The notes beneath the pieces are model-generated. The model had not been told where the DNA came from. It did no database searches and saw only the letters and a list, made by a program, of their open reading frames with translations. From Thermoleophilales bacterium (GTDB lineage Bacteria > Actinomycetota > Thermoleophilia > Solirubrobacterales > 70-9): a stretch of 64,000 bases of DNA. Every line of letters starts with the position of its first letter. The stretch's first letter is position 1. This document shows positions 51,238 to 60,216 of this stretch, in pieces. The position numbers and the translations under genes are program-made. The stretch spans positions 10,654-74,653 of the forward strand of contig JACJWY010000013.1 in the NCBI GenBank assembly GCA_020636955.1, in the 5' to 3' direction.

Positions 51238-52128
51238 ATGAAGAAGCTCTCACCAATCGCCTATGTGCCCCGGCGGGAAACCGTTCAGAGCGCCTCGCTG
51301 GCTCCGGTCGCGCTCTATCTCGGCTCCTACCTGCTGGTCAGCTTTTTCTCTTCCGATCCGCTGGTGCTGATCGCCGCCACGGCCGGAGCCGCCCTGGCTG
51401 GCTACGGATGCGGTGCCGGCAAGGCCGTCCGCTTTTCCCTGAGGCTCGGGGCCTTTCTCGCGGTGAGCATGGTGATCATCAACGCCCTGGTCACCGGCCG
51501 CGGGGCGACGGTGCTGGCCCGGCTCGGTGACTGGCCGCTGCTCGGTCAGGTCGACGTGACCGCGGAGGCGATCGCGGCCGGCGGCGTGATCGCCCTGCGG
51601 GTTCTCGGGACGATGGTGGTGATCGGAGTCTGGTCGGCCTGCGTCGACCCGGACCGGATCCTGCAGGCGGTACATGGGGTGGCCCGTCGCTCGGCCCTCA
51701 CAGCGACCCTGATCTCGCGGCTGGTCCCGCTGGCCGCCACCGATTACGCCCGGATCGGCGAAGCGGCCGAGCTTCGTGGCCCGGCGGCCAGCCCGGTCGG
51801 CAGGGGGGCGATGGCGCATCGCCTGCTGGCCGGATCGCTGGACCGGGCGGTCGATGTGGCAGCGACCCTCGAGCTTCGCGGCTACGGCATCTCGGGCGGG
51901 TCGGTCCGCTTCCGCCCGGTTTCCTCGCGCTTCGACCGGCGATTCTGGATCACCGGTTCCATCCTTACTCTCATCGCCCTGTTCGAACTTCTGGCCGGCT
52001 CCGGCCGGTTCGAGACCTATCCGGAGATCAGCTATTCAATGGGCGTCGAGGCCCCGCTTGCTGCCGTTGCGTTTCTGTCAGGCGGATTCGTGACCTGGCG
52101 CCGGGGCGGAAGGGGGAACCAAAGGTGA
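51238..52128 (+). CDS. ECF transporter T component (CbiQ/EcfT family)
   Basis: 296 residues, ATG 51238. Several N-terminal membrane helices are followed by a cytosolic coupling region with the two characteristic AxG-type motifs, EAAELRGP and ATLELRGYG, that dock on the two ATPases. One more pair of helices lies at the C-terminus (about 243-290). It transmits ATP-driven movement to the S component. It overlaps the ATPase gene by GTGA. Assignment to B12 rests on the riboswitch and neighbours rather than on its own sequence. Confidence 0.88.
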   Translation: MKKLSPIAYVPRRETVQSASLAPVALYLGSYLLVSFFSSDPLVLIAATAGAALAGYGCGAGKAVRFSLRLGAFLAVSMVIINALVTGRGATVLARLGDWPLLGQVDVTAEAIAAGGVIALRVLGTMVVIGVWSACVDPDRILQAVHGVARRSALTATLISRLVPLAATDYARIGEAAELRGPAASPVGRGAMAHRLLAGSLDRAVDVAATLELRGYGISGGSVRFRPVSSRFDRRFWITGSILTLIALFELLAGSGRFETYPEISYSMGVEAPLAAVAFLSGGFVTWRRGGRGNQR

Positions 52129-53816
52129 ACCCGACAACCGCACAGCCGGCAACCGATCGTCGGTCGTCACTCGCCCTCGAATTCGAAGGTCTCGGATATC
52201 GCTACTCGGGGGCCGACACCATGGCGCTCGAGGATGTCTACCTGGCGATCGAGCCGGGCGAGTTCATCGTCCTCGCCGGAGGGTCCGGTTCCGGCAAGAC
52301 TTCGCTGCTCAGGGCCGGTTGCGGGCTCATTCCCCATTTTCACGGGGGCGAGATCTCCGGTTCCGCGCGGATCGGTGGCAGGTCGACGCTCGAAAGCGGC
52401 CCGGGGGAGCTGGCCGATCTGGTCGGCTATGTGGCGCAGGATCCTGAAACCCAGATCGTCTCGACCACGGTCGCGGCCGAGCTTGACCTGCCGCTCCGCT
52501 TCCGCGGGGACCATCCCGCCGAAAGGGCGCGGGCGGTCGAGGAGGTCGCGCTGGCGCTGGGAATTCCCCATCTCTTGCCCCGTACCGTGGTCACGCTCTC
52601 CGGCGGCGAGCTCCAGCGGGTCGCCCTCGCCGTGGCACTGGTCACCAGGCCGCCACTGATCCTGCTCGACGAGCCCACTTCCCAGCTCGATCCCGTCTCG
52701 GGTGACGAGCTGATCTGGCTGCTTCGCCGGCTGAACGAGGAGTGGGGGGTAGCCGTGGTGCTGGCCGAGCACCGGCTCGAGCGCTGCCTGGCCGCGGCCG
52801 ATCGGGTTATCGCCATGGACGGCGGCCGGATCGGATTCGACGGGGCACCCCGTGAATTTCTCGCCTGGGCGGTCGCCCGGAAACCCGAACTGGCGACACC
52901 CTCGGCCCTGATGTTTGCCGGGGCCGGCATCGAACCGCTTCCGGTCGGGGTCCGCGACGCCCGCCAAATCCTGCGAAACCGCCATCCCCAGGCGGAAACT
53001 CCTCACGCCGAATCTTCCGGGAGCGATCACCCACCGAACCGGTGGGCAAACGCCCCCGGAACCGGTGTGAGGGGGCCGGGATCGGGGGAAGGAACCGTGC
53101 TCGAGGCGAAACGGCTCTGGGTCGAGCTGGATCCCGGTGATGGCCCGGTCGACGTGCTGCGGGGAATCGACCTCGAAGTGCTCCCCGGGGAGAAGGTCGC
53201 CCTGATGGGCAGAAACGGAGCGGGCAAGTCCACCCTGCTGAGAGCGGCGGCGGGTCTGGTCGAACCGGTTTCGGGCAAGGTCGGGACCCCCGGAGGGATT
53301 GCTTTGCTGACCCAGAACCCCGGCGACTTTCTGGTCCGCGAGCGGATCGGCGACGAGATTTCCGGACCGGCCGGTGAAGCGGCTCTGCGGGCGGTCGGAC
53401 TCGATATCTCGCCGGATCGTGATCCTCGCGATCTCTCCGGTGGGGAGCGGCAGCGGCTGGCCCTGGCGATTGCCCTGGCCGGGCGGATGGAAGGCGAGGC
53501 GCTGCCCGGACTGGTCTGCCTGGACGAGCCGACCCGGGGCATGGACCGGGGCCTGAAGGGACATCTGACCGAGCTGGCCGAGCGGCTGGCCGGGCAGGGA
53601 GCCGCGGTGGTGATCTCCACTCACGATGTGGAGTTCGCAGTCTCCTTCGCCGACCGGGTGATCCTGCTCGGCGACGGTGAGGTGATCGCCGACGCCGGCA
53701 TGCCCACCGTTCTCAGCGGCGGCTGGTACTTCGCTTCCGAGCCGGCGAGGGTGCTCGACCGGTCCGGCCTCGTCTCGATCTCCCAGGGGGTCGAGTTCCT
53801 GGAGGCCGGGGAATGA
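52125..53816 (+). CDS. ECF transporter dual ATPase (fused EcfA-EcfA')
   Basis: 563 residues from GTG 52125. Two complete ABC ATPase domains: the first (about 12-265) with Walker A GGSGSGKTS, signature LSGGELQR and Walker B LILLDEPTSQLDP; the second (about 325-560) with GRNGAGKST, LSGGERQR and LVCLDEPTRGMDR. A variable linker (about 270-325, rich in Pro, Gly and His) joins them. Both sites keep the Walker B Glu, and both switch His residues are visible (LAEHRLERC and STHDVEFAV). It drives the ECF module and overlaps both neighbours by four bases. Confidence 0.93.
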   Translation: MNPTTAQPATDRRSSLALEFEGLGYRYSGADTMALEDVYLAIEPGEFIVLAGGSGSGKTSLLRAGCGLIPHFHGGEISGSARIGGRSTLESGPGELADLVGYVAQDPETQIVSTTVAAELDLPLRFRGDHPAERARAVEEVALALGIPHLLPRTVVTLSGGELQRVALAVALVTRPPLILLDEPTSQLDPVSGDELIWLLRRLNEEWGVAVVLAEHRLERCLAAADRVIAMDGGRIGFDGAPREFLAWAVARKPELATPSALMFAGAGIEPLPVGVRDARQILRNRHPQAETPHAESSGSDHPPNRWANAPGTGVRGPGSGEGTVLEAKRLWVELDPGDGPVDVLRGIDLEVLPGEKVALMGRNGAGKSTLLRAAAGLVEPVSGKVGTPGGIALLTQNPGDFLVRERIGDEISGPAGEAALRAVGLDISPDRDPRDLSGGERQRLALAIALAGRMEGEALPGLVCLDEPTRGMDRGLKGHLTELAERLAGQGAAVVISTHDVEFAVSFADRVILLGDGEVIADAGMPTVLSGGWYFASEPARVLDRSGLVSISQGVEFLEAGE

Positions 53817-55819
53817 GCTGGCAATTGATCAGCGTCATCGTGCTGCTGGTTTCACTCGGTGCCGGCATGCTCTGGTACGAGCGTTCGCGGCCGCCGTCGC
53901 AGATCGTGGCGCTGGTCGCGGTGCTGGCGGCGCTGGCGGTGGCCGGCCGGATCGTGCTGGCTCCGATCCCCAACGTGGTCGCGACCACCGACATCGTGAT
54001 CATCGCCGGTTACGTGCTCGGGCCCGCGCCTGGTTTCGCGGTCGGTGCGCTCGGCGGGCTGGTCTCCAACTTCTGGCTCGGTCAGGGCGTCTGGACTCCC
54101 TGGCAGATGGTTGCCTGGGGAATGTGCGGGATCGGGGGCGCGGCCTTCTTCCAGCTGACCCGCGGCAGGGTCAACCGATGGAGCCTTGCCGCGTTCTGCG
54201 GAGTGGCCGGACTGGTTTTCGGGGCCTGGATGAATCTTGAGACGATGGTCAGTTTCGGGGGTGAGATGTCGCTGGACCGGTACCTTGCACTCGAGGTTCG
54301 GGCAATTCCCTTCGACATCGCGCACATGACCGGAAACATCATCTTCGCCCTGGCCGCCGGGCCGGCCATGGTGGCTGCGCTTTCCCGCTTCCGGGAACGC
54401 TTCCAGTGGCGCCGGGCCGATCCGGAACGCTCAGGCACCGGTGGTTCAGGTTCTCCGTTCACCGGAGCCGCTGGAGCGACGATGATCGCGCTGGCCGCGC
54501 TGCTGTTCGCGTTCGCCGGCGGCCCCGCGTCAAGAGCCGAGGCTGCCTACACGGGACAGGCCACCCGGGCTGCGACCTGGCTCAAGACCCAGCAGAACAC
54601 CGACGGCGGCTTCTCCTCGATCCCCGGGTCCACCTCGTCGGTCAACATCACGACCCGGGCCATGTTCGCCCTGGCTGCGACCGGTACCAATCCGCTGGAC
54701 GTGAAGACCAACGCGACCCCTTACGGCTATCTGGTCAACCACCGCAAACAGATCACCGATGCCAGCGACATCGCCCTGACCATCCTCGCGATGAAAACGG
54801 TCGGGCAAAATCCCCGGGACTTCAAGGGCAGGAACCTGATCGAGGCGCTTCGTAACCGGCGCGGCAACGGTTCCTTCGGCAATGACGTGAACGTGACCGC
54901 CTTCGCCGTGCTCGCCTTCCGCTCGGTCGGCGGCAAGAAGGACGCCAAGTATTCACTCAAGTGGCTCTACAAGGCCCAGAACGATAATGGCGGCTGGGGG
55001 ATTTCGAAGGGCAGCAACAGCGACGCCGACTCGACCGGCGCTTCGCTGATGGCGATCACCGGAAAGAAGGCTGCCAACCGGGCGATCGACTTTCTCGACG
55101 GCATCCAGAAGAAATCCGGCGGTTTCGAAAACAGCGGCAACGTAAACGCCCAGTCGACCGGCCTGGTGATGCAGGGTCTGGTTGCGCAGGGAAAGGGCGT
55201 GAACTACCTGAAGAAGAACGGCAATTCGGCCGCCGATTACCTGCTTTCCGTCCAGCAGGAAGACGGCAGCATCTATTACGCCAAGGACAACGACACAACC
55301 AGGGTCTGGGTTACCGCCGACGGCACCACCGCCCTGGCCGGCAAGCCGCTGCCGATCACCGCGCCCGTCCGCGAAAAGGACACGAACCCGGGCAACAATT
55401 CGGGCGGGGCCACGCCCGGCACCGGTGGAACTTCAACCGGCGGCACCTCGACCGGAGGGACGACCCTTCCGGCAGGCTCGCTGGCCGGCTCGACTCCCGC
55501 TCCTTCGACCGGGGTTGGTGGGAACTCGGGAGTCGTGGGTGACGGCAATTCGGGAAACGACGGTTCGGGGAACAACGGTTCAGGCAACGGCGGACAGGGA
55601 ACCGGCAATGGCGACAACTCGACCGGAACGTCGACCACCACCGTCCCGCCGACCGACACAACCTTCCCGTTGGTTCCGGAAGCTCCGAGTGACGCGGTGC
55701 TGGCCGCCTCGGAGGCCGGGCCGCAACCTTCGCCCCTGGTTGCGATCCTGATCGCGCTGGGTGTGAGCGGCGTCCTTTGCGGGGGCACGATCCTGCTCGG
55801 CCGGCGGTTCCGTTGGTAG
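53813..55819 (+). CDS. ECF S component fused to an extracellular prenyltransferase-like (alpha6/alpha6) toroid
   Basis: 668 residues from ATG 53813 (ATGA overlap). Residues about 1-200 are an ECF S-type membrane domain (AGRIVLAPIPNVVATTDIVI, AGYVLGPAPGFAVGALGGLV, LGQGVWTPWQMVAWG). After a basic loop a seventh helix (about 222-240) ends in SRAEA, like a signal-peptidase site, and leads outside. Residues about 247-515 are terpene-cyclase/prenyltransferase-type repeats (LKTQQNTDGGFSSI, YKAQNDNGGWGI, IQKKSGGFENS, SVQQEDGSIYY). A Gly/Thr/Ser/Asn-rich linker (about 520-625) and a last membrane helix (about 641-662) anchor the toroid. With the DUF4430 proteins this recreates both halves of intrinsic factor. 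Confidence 0.83.
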   Translation: MSWQLISVIVLLVSLGAGMLWYERSRPPSQIVALVAVLAALAVAGRIVLAPIPNVVATTDIVIIAGYVLGPAPGFAVGALGGLVSNFWLGQGVWTPWQMVAWGMCGIGGAAFFQLTRGRVNRWSLAAFCGVAGLVFGAWMNLETMVSFGGEMSLDRYLALEVRAIPFDIAHMTGNIIFALAAGPAMVAALSRFRERFQWRRADPERSGTGGSGSPFTGAAGATMIALAALLFAFAGGPASRAEAAYTGQATRAATWLKTQQNTDGGFSSIPGSTSSVNITTRAMFALAATGTNPLDVKTNATPYGYLVNHRKQITDASDIALTILAMKTVGQNPRDFKGRNLIEALRNRRGNGSFGNDVNVTAFAVLAFRSVGGKKDAKYSLKWLYKAQNDNGGWGISKGSNSDADSTGASLMAITGKKAANRAIDFLDGIQKKSGGFENSGNVNAQSTGLVMQGLVAQGKGVNYLKKNGNSAADYLLSVQQEDGSIYYAKDNDTTRVWVTADGTTALAGKPLPITAPVREKDTNPGNNSGGATPGTGGTSTGGTSTGGTTLPAGSLAGSTPAPSTGVGGNSGVVGDGNSGNDGSGNNGSGNGGQGTGNGDNSTGTSTTTVPPTDTTFPLVPEAPSDAVLAASEAGPQPSPLVAILIALGVSGVLCGGTILLGRRFRW

Positions 55820-57489
55820 GCCGCGGCGAATCACTCGAAGCGATCGCCGGATCGCATTTCGAGGTGGTGGTTATCGGTGGCGGCATCACCGGGGCCGGGG
55901 TTGCCCTGGACGCAGCGTCCCGGGGGTACTCGGTCGCTCTCCTGGAGGGTCGGGACTACGCGATCGGCACCTCCTCGCGGTCCTCGAAAATGGTTCACGG
56001 CGGTTTGCGCTATCTCGAGAACTTCGACGTCGGTCTGGTCCGGGAAGCCCTGCTGGAACGGCAACTGATGGTCGAGCTGGCTCCGCATCTGGTCTATCCG
56101 ACCCCTTTTCTGGTCCCGACTTTCGGCGAGGAAAAGCCTGACCGCAAGCTCGGTCTCGGGCTGAACGCCTACGACGTTCTGGCCGGCGCGACCGGCGGGC
56201 GCAACCGGCGGGAGCGGCGCTGGCGGAGGCGCCCGGCCGAGGCAGAGGAATCATGGTCACCGGACCGGCATCGCACGATAGACCGGGAGGAGTTGCTCGA
56301 CCTGGTCCCGGCGCTGGAGAAGCGCGACCCCGAATCCGCTTACCTCTTCTATGACTGCCAGACCGACGACGCGAGACTCGTGCTGACCGTGCTCGGTGAG
56401 GCCCAGCGTTTCGGCGCGGTCTGCCTCAACGGGGCGAGGGTGGACCGGGTACTGGAGAAAAACGGAAAGGCGAGGCAGGTTCAGTTCACCGATCGGGCAT
56501 CGGACGAGACGGTGATGGTCGAAGCCGACAACATCGTCAACGCGACCGGAGTCTGGGCCGACCGGATCCGTCCCGGGGAGATCGAAAGGGAGGAAGACAT
56601 CCCGCGGATCGCTCCGAGCCGGGGCGCCCACCTGCTGTTCTCGGCCGACGATGTCGACATGGGCAAGGCCGCCTGCATCGTCCCGGCCGGGGAGGGTCGC
56701 CGGATCTTCGCTCTGCCCTGGTATGGCCGGACCCTGGTCGGAACCACCGATGTCGACCATGACGGCGGCATCGAAGAGGTCGCGGCGACCGAAGACGACA
56801 TCGAATACCTGATGAACGCGCTGAACGAGTTCATGGATCTTTCCCTGACCGATTCGGACGTCGTCGGCGCATACGCCGGGGTACGGCCGCTGATCAGCAC
56901 CGGCGACCCGCGCAAGTCAGTCGACATCTCCCGCCAGGCCGAGCTTTACGAGACTTCCTCCGGAATGCTGACGATCACCGGCGGCAAGCTGACCACCTGG
57001 CGGCGGATGGCGAAGCAGACGGTGGACCGCATCGTGTTGAGAGCCGGGCGCGAAGCACGCTGCCAGACCGCCGAGATACCGCTCGGCATGGAAATCGACC
57101 CGGCCGAGCTGAACGCCCCCGAAGGGGTGGGCAAGGATTCCCTGGCCCAGCTCGCCTTCCGTTACGGCCACGCTGCCCGCTCGGTCGTCAGGCTGGCCGA
57201 AGCGGACCCGGAGATGGCGAAACCGATCGTCGAGGGCATGCCGGATCTGATGGCGGAGGTTCAGATCGCGATCGAATTCGAGCAGGCCCGCTCGATTGCC
57301 GACGTGCTGCTGCGCCGGACCAGGCTCGGCCTGACCGCTGCCTCGAGCCTCGCCACCGCCGAATCGGTCGAGCCTCTGACTGCGGTGATGGCCCGGGCGC
57401 TCGGCTGGGGTGACATCGAGAAAAGGCGCCAGATAGACGAGTGGCTGCACACTCTCAGGGCGGAAGGTCTCAATCCGGCCGGAACCTGA
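55813..57489 (+). CDS. glpD: Aerobic glycerol-3-phosphate dehydrogenase
   Basis: About 558 residues; start at TTG 55813 overlapping the previous stop region, with GTG 55864 or an earlier GTG 55777 as alternatives. FAD-binding motif VVVIGGGITGAGVALDAASRG, then SSRSSKMVHGGLRYLE and a second FAD contact ITGGKLTTWRRMA are those of GlpD. The usual C-terminal helical domain is present. It oxidises glycerol-3-phosphate to dihydroxyacetone phosphate and passes electrons to quinone at the membrane. An Arg-rich insertion (RNRRERRWRRRPAEAE) sits near residue 125. It may be expressed from the B12 operon by read-through, but a functional link is not evident. Confidence 0.92.
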   Translation: MVGRGESLEAIAGSHFEVVVIGGGITGAGVALDAASRGYSVALLEGRDYAIGTSSRSSKMVHGGLRYLENFDVGLVREALLERQLMVELAPHLVYPTPFLVPTFGEEKPDRKLGLGLNAYDVLAGATGGRNRRERRWRRRPAEAEESWSPDRHRTIDREELLDLVPALEKRDPESAYLFYDCQTDDARLVLTVLGEAQRFGAVCLNGARVDRVLEKNGKARQVQFTDRASDETVMVEADNIVNATGVWADRIRPGEIEREEDIPRIAPSRGAHLLFSADDVDMGKAACIVPAGEGRRIFALPWYGRTLVGTTDVDHDGGIEEVAATEDDIEYLMNALNEFMDLSLTDSDVVGAYAGVRPLISTGDPRKSVDISRQAELYETSSGMLTITGGKLTTWRRMAKQTVDRIVLRAGREARCQTAEIPLGMEIDPAELNAPEGVGKDSLAQLAFRYGHAARSVVRLAEADPEMAKPIVEGMPDLMAEVQIAIEFEQARSIADVLLRRTRLGLTAASSLATAESVEPLTAVMARALGWGDIEKRRQIDEWLHTLRAEGLNPAGT

Positions 57490-57515
57490 TCCGCCAGACT
57501 CAATAACCTTGCGGC

Positions 57516-58202
57516 ATGGAACTTTTCATTGACACCGGTGCCGTTTCCGAGGTCGAGGAGATTGCCGCCTGGGGCGTACTAAGTGGCGCCACCACCAATC
57601 CCTCCCTGCTCGCCAAGGAAGACGGTGAACCCGGTGACATCATCCGCAAGATCGCGGACCTGGTCAACGGCCCGACTTCGGCCGAAGTCGTATCCCCCGA
57701 CGCCGAGGGGATGATCGCCGAGGGCCAGGCCCTGCGCAAACTCCACGAGCACGTGACCGTCAAGGTCCCGTTCGGCCCGGAAGGCCTGAAGGCAACCCGG
57801 GCGCTTACCGACGACGGGGCGATGGTCAACATGACCCTCGTCTTTTCACCGAACCAGGCTTTGCTCGCCGCCTCGGCCGGGGCGACCTTCGTCTCCTGCT
57901 TCATGGGCCGGCTGGACGACATTTCGGTCGATTCAGCCAAAGTGCTGGAGGAGATCGTTGACGTGCTGCGAGCCCGGGATCTCGATTCCAAGGTGCTGGC
58001 CGCATCGATCCGTCATCCCGAGCACATGGTCGTCGCCGCTTCGCTGGGCTGTGACATCGCCACCGTGCCGGCCAAGGTCTTCCACCAGATGCTCAACCAT
58101 CCGCTGACCACCGAGGGCGCCGCCAAGTTCGAAGAGGACTGGAAGAGCCGCCCCGAGTTCGGCGAGTGGCTGAGCGGCCTGGTCGCCGCCGACAAGGGCT
58201 GA
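57516..58202 (+). CDS. Transaldolase-like aldolase (TalC/fructose-6-phosphate aldolase family)
   Basis: 228 residues. Landmarks are MELFIDTGAVSEVEEI, GATTNPSLLAKE, the Schiff-base Lys in VTVKVPFGPEGLKATRAL, TLVFSPNQALLAASAGATFVS and GRLDDIS. The length is that of the short TalC/FSA group rather than full-length transaldolase. It transfers or cleaves a dihydroxyacetone unit between sugar phosphates in the cytosol. It lies 26 bases after glpD and one base before the rho-like gene, suggesting one transcript. Confidence 0.9.
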   Translation: MELFIDTGAVSEVEEIAAWGVLSGATTNPSLLAKEDGEPGDIIRKIADLVNGPTSAEVVSPDAEGMIAEGQALRKLHEHVTVKVPFGPEGLKATRALTDDGAMVNMTLVFSPNQALLAASAGATFVSCFMGRLDDISVDSAKVLEEIVDVLRARDLDSKVLAASIRHPEHMVVAASLGCDIATVPAKVFHQMLNHPLTTEGAAKFEEDWKSRPEFGEWLSGLVAADKG

Positions 58203-58203
58203 C

Positions 58204-59568
58204 ATGTCCGATCTGAAATCGAAGTCGCTGGCCGAGCTTCACGAGCTGGCCGGCAAAGCAGGCATCGAGAAGTTCCGGCTGCTCCGTCGCGACGAGCTGA
58301 TCGAGAAGCTGGGTGACGGTGACCGCGAAGCTGACAAGCCTGAATCCGCCGCTTCCGATCGATCCGAAGGCGGCTCGCGCCGCCGCCGTGGCGACCGTGA
58401 TCGTGGCCGCCGGGGGGACCGCGAGCGTCGCGGCAACCGGGATCGGGACCGGCAGTCGGAGAAAAAGGATGAAGGCAGCGGCGATACCGCAGCGGAGGCT
58501 GAAACTGACCGCGGTGCCGAGCCCGAACTGTCCGAAATCACCGGCGTGCTCGATGTGCTGCCGCGTGGCAGCGGCATCATCCGGGCCGAGGACGGCCCCT
58601 CGGCCGGTATCTACGTTTCACCCGCCCAGATCCGTCGCTGCGAGCTTCGCTCCGGCGACGAGGTGAGCGGACCGGTCAGGCCCGCCCGCCGCGGCGAGCG
58701 CCGGCCGTCGCTGGTCAGGGTCGAGAAGGTGAACGGCGAGCCGCCGGTCGACGAGCGCTCTCCGCGCTTCGAGAGCCTGACCCCGGTTGCCCCTCATCGC
58801 CATATGCCGCTGAGCGGCGAGGCCGATGACATCCTCGCCCGTTCGGTCGATCTGCTCGCCCCGCTGGCCTTCGGGCAGCGGGTGCTGGTCGAGGCGCAGC
58901 CCCGTTCCGGCCGGACCAGCTTCCTCAGGTCGCTGGCCAAGGCGATCGCTCGCGGCGCCGGTGACGATGCGGAGATCATCGTGCTGCTGATCGACGAGCG
59001 CCCGGAAGAGGTGACCGCCTGGTCGCGTGAGGTGCCGGAGGTGGAGATTGCCGCCGCGCCCGCCGATCTCGGCGCCCACGAGCAGGTCCGGACCGCCGAG
59101 CGGATCCTGGCCAAGGTAAAGCGCCAGGCCGAGGCTGGCGGCGATGTCGTGATCATCGTTGACTCGCTGACCAGGCTTGGCAACGCCTACGGTGACCCGG
59201 GAGCTGTGAAACCGTTCTTCGGGGCCGGTCGCGAACTCGAGGAAGAAGGTGCCGGTTCGATCACCGTGATTGCCACCGCCCTCTGGGGTTCGCCCGGTGA
59301 CCAGGACGTGATGGACGCGGTCCACACCACCGAGAACTCGACCATCCGGCTCGATGCCGGCCTCGCCGCCTCCGGGGTGGAGCCTTCGCTCGACGTCACC
59401 GCCTGCGCGGTTTCCGGCCAGGAGTCGGTGCTGGACAAGGATCAGGTTGACGCGGTGCGGCGGCTCAGGGCCGAACTCAAGGACATGGAGCCGGTTCCGG
59501 CGGCCAATCGACTGGCCGAGCTGATCAAGGGCTCGCGGTCAAACGAGGAACTGCTGAAGAAGCTCTAG
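58204..59568 (+). CDS. Rho-family protein with degenerate ATP-binding site
   Basis: 454 residues with the Rho domain order: N-terminal Rho_N helix (SLAELHELAGKAGI), an Arg/Asp-rich insertion (about 45-95) seen in actinobacterial Rho, a cold-shock-like RNA-binding domain (about 110-180; GVLDVLPRGSGIIR) and a RecA-like ATPase (about 200-454). LLIDERPEEVTAW and DSLTRLGNAYG are kept. However, the P-loop reads AQPRSGRTS (230s) where Rho has APPKAGKT, replacing both Lys by Arg, and the arginine-finger region is AASGVEPSLD rather than AEKRVFPAID. It may be a divergent paralogue rather than the main terminator, or a lineage-specific variant. Confidence 0.82.
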   Translation: MSDLKSKSLAELHELAGKAGIEKFRLLRRDELIEKLGDGDREADKPESAASDRSEGGSRRRRGDRDRGRRGDRERRGNRDRDRQSEKKDEGSGDTAAEAETDRGAEPELSEITGVLDVLPRGSGIIRAEDGPSAGIYVSPAQIRRCELRSGDEVSGPVRPARRGERRPSLVRVEKVNGEPPVDERSPRFESLTPVAPHRHMPLSGEADDILARSVDLLAPLAFGQRVLVEAQPRSGRTSFLRSLAKAIARGAGDDAEIIVLLIDERPEEVTAWSREVPEVEIAAAPADLGAHEQVRTAERILAKVKRQAEAGGDVVIIVDSLTRLGNAYGDPGAVKPFFGAGRELEEEGAGSITVIATALWGSPGDQDVMDAVHTTENSTIRLDAGLAASGVEPSLDVTACAVSGQESVLDKDQVDAVRRLRAELKDMEPVPAANRLAELIKGSRSNEELLKKL

Positions 59569-59569
59569 C

Positions 59570-60088
59570 TCAGCGGCGGAAGGCGACGCGGCGCCAACTC
59601 GGCTCTTTGGCCAGCTCGATCATTTCCGGGCTGCGATCGGGCTGAACGTAGCCGAAGGACTGGCGGCCTTCGTCGAAGACGATGTCGAGTTCGCCTTCCT
59701 TGACCCGCTGGTCGAGCCAGGCGCCGCGGAAAACTAGGCGCCGCAGCCAGTGGACGAAGCTCTGGTTGCCGGGCCCAGTCAGGTCTTCCCAGTTGTGGGT
59801 GACGTGCATGCCTAGTTCCGAGCTGGGCTCTTCGATCTCGCCGGAAACGGCGAGATGGAGCAGGTCGTTGAGTTCGGCGAAGGTCAGGCCGGGGGTCACG
59901 AAACCGAGCCGCACTGCGGCCTGTTCGACTCTCTGGCTGAAGTCCCGTTCGTTAAACGAGAACCTGAGATTGCCGTACTCGAGCACATAGTCAGTGCCCG
60001 ACTCGTAGTTTCCTCTGCGGGTCTTTTTGCTTTCCACGGTTGAAGCCTTGAGCACCCGCGGCATGGTCCTTGGGCGCCCGGGCATCAT
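59570..60088 (-). CDS. Conserved hypothetical protein, 172 residues
   Basis: Convergent with the Rho-family gene. No signal peptide or membrane helix; acidic and aromatic-rich in the C-terminal half (LRRLVFRGAWLDQRVKEGEL, FGYVQPDRSPEMIELAKEPSW). The central part (AVRLGFVTPGLTFAELNDLLHLA) looks helical. Several ATGs (60088, 60085, 60064) could be used. I do not recognise the family and suggest no function. Confidence 0.55.
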   Translation of the reverse strand: MMPGRPRTMPRVLKASTVESKKTRRGNYESGTDYVLEYGNLRFSFNERDFSQRVEQAAVRLGFVTPGLTFAELNDLLHLAVSGEIEEPSSELGMHVTHNWEDLTGPGNQSFVHWLRRLVFRGAWLDQRVKEGELDIVFDEGRQSFGYVQPDRSPEMIELAKEPSWRRVAFRR

Positions 60089-60216
60089 GCCTTGAGGCTG
60101 CCTTTAGGGACTTGGCGCCGCCGCCTCTGAACGGGCGGTTGCACCCCGAAAGACTCGTTGCAGCGCCAATCCGGTTCAGCGGGGGAGAGTTTGGTGTGCC
60201 CGGGCCTTAGTGGGGC

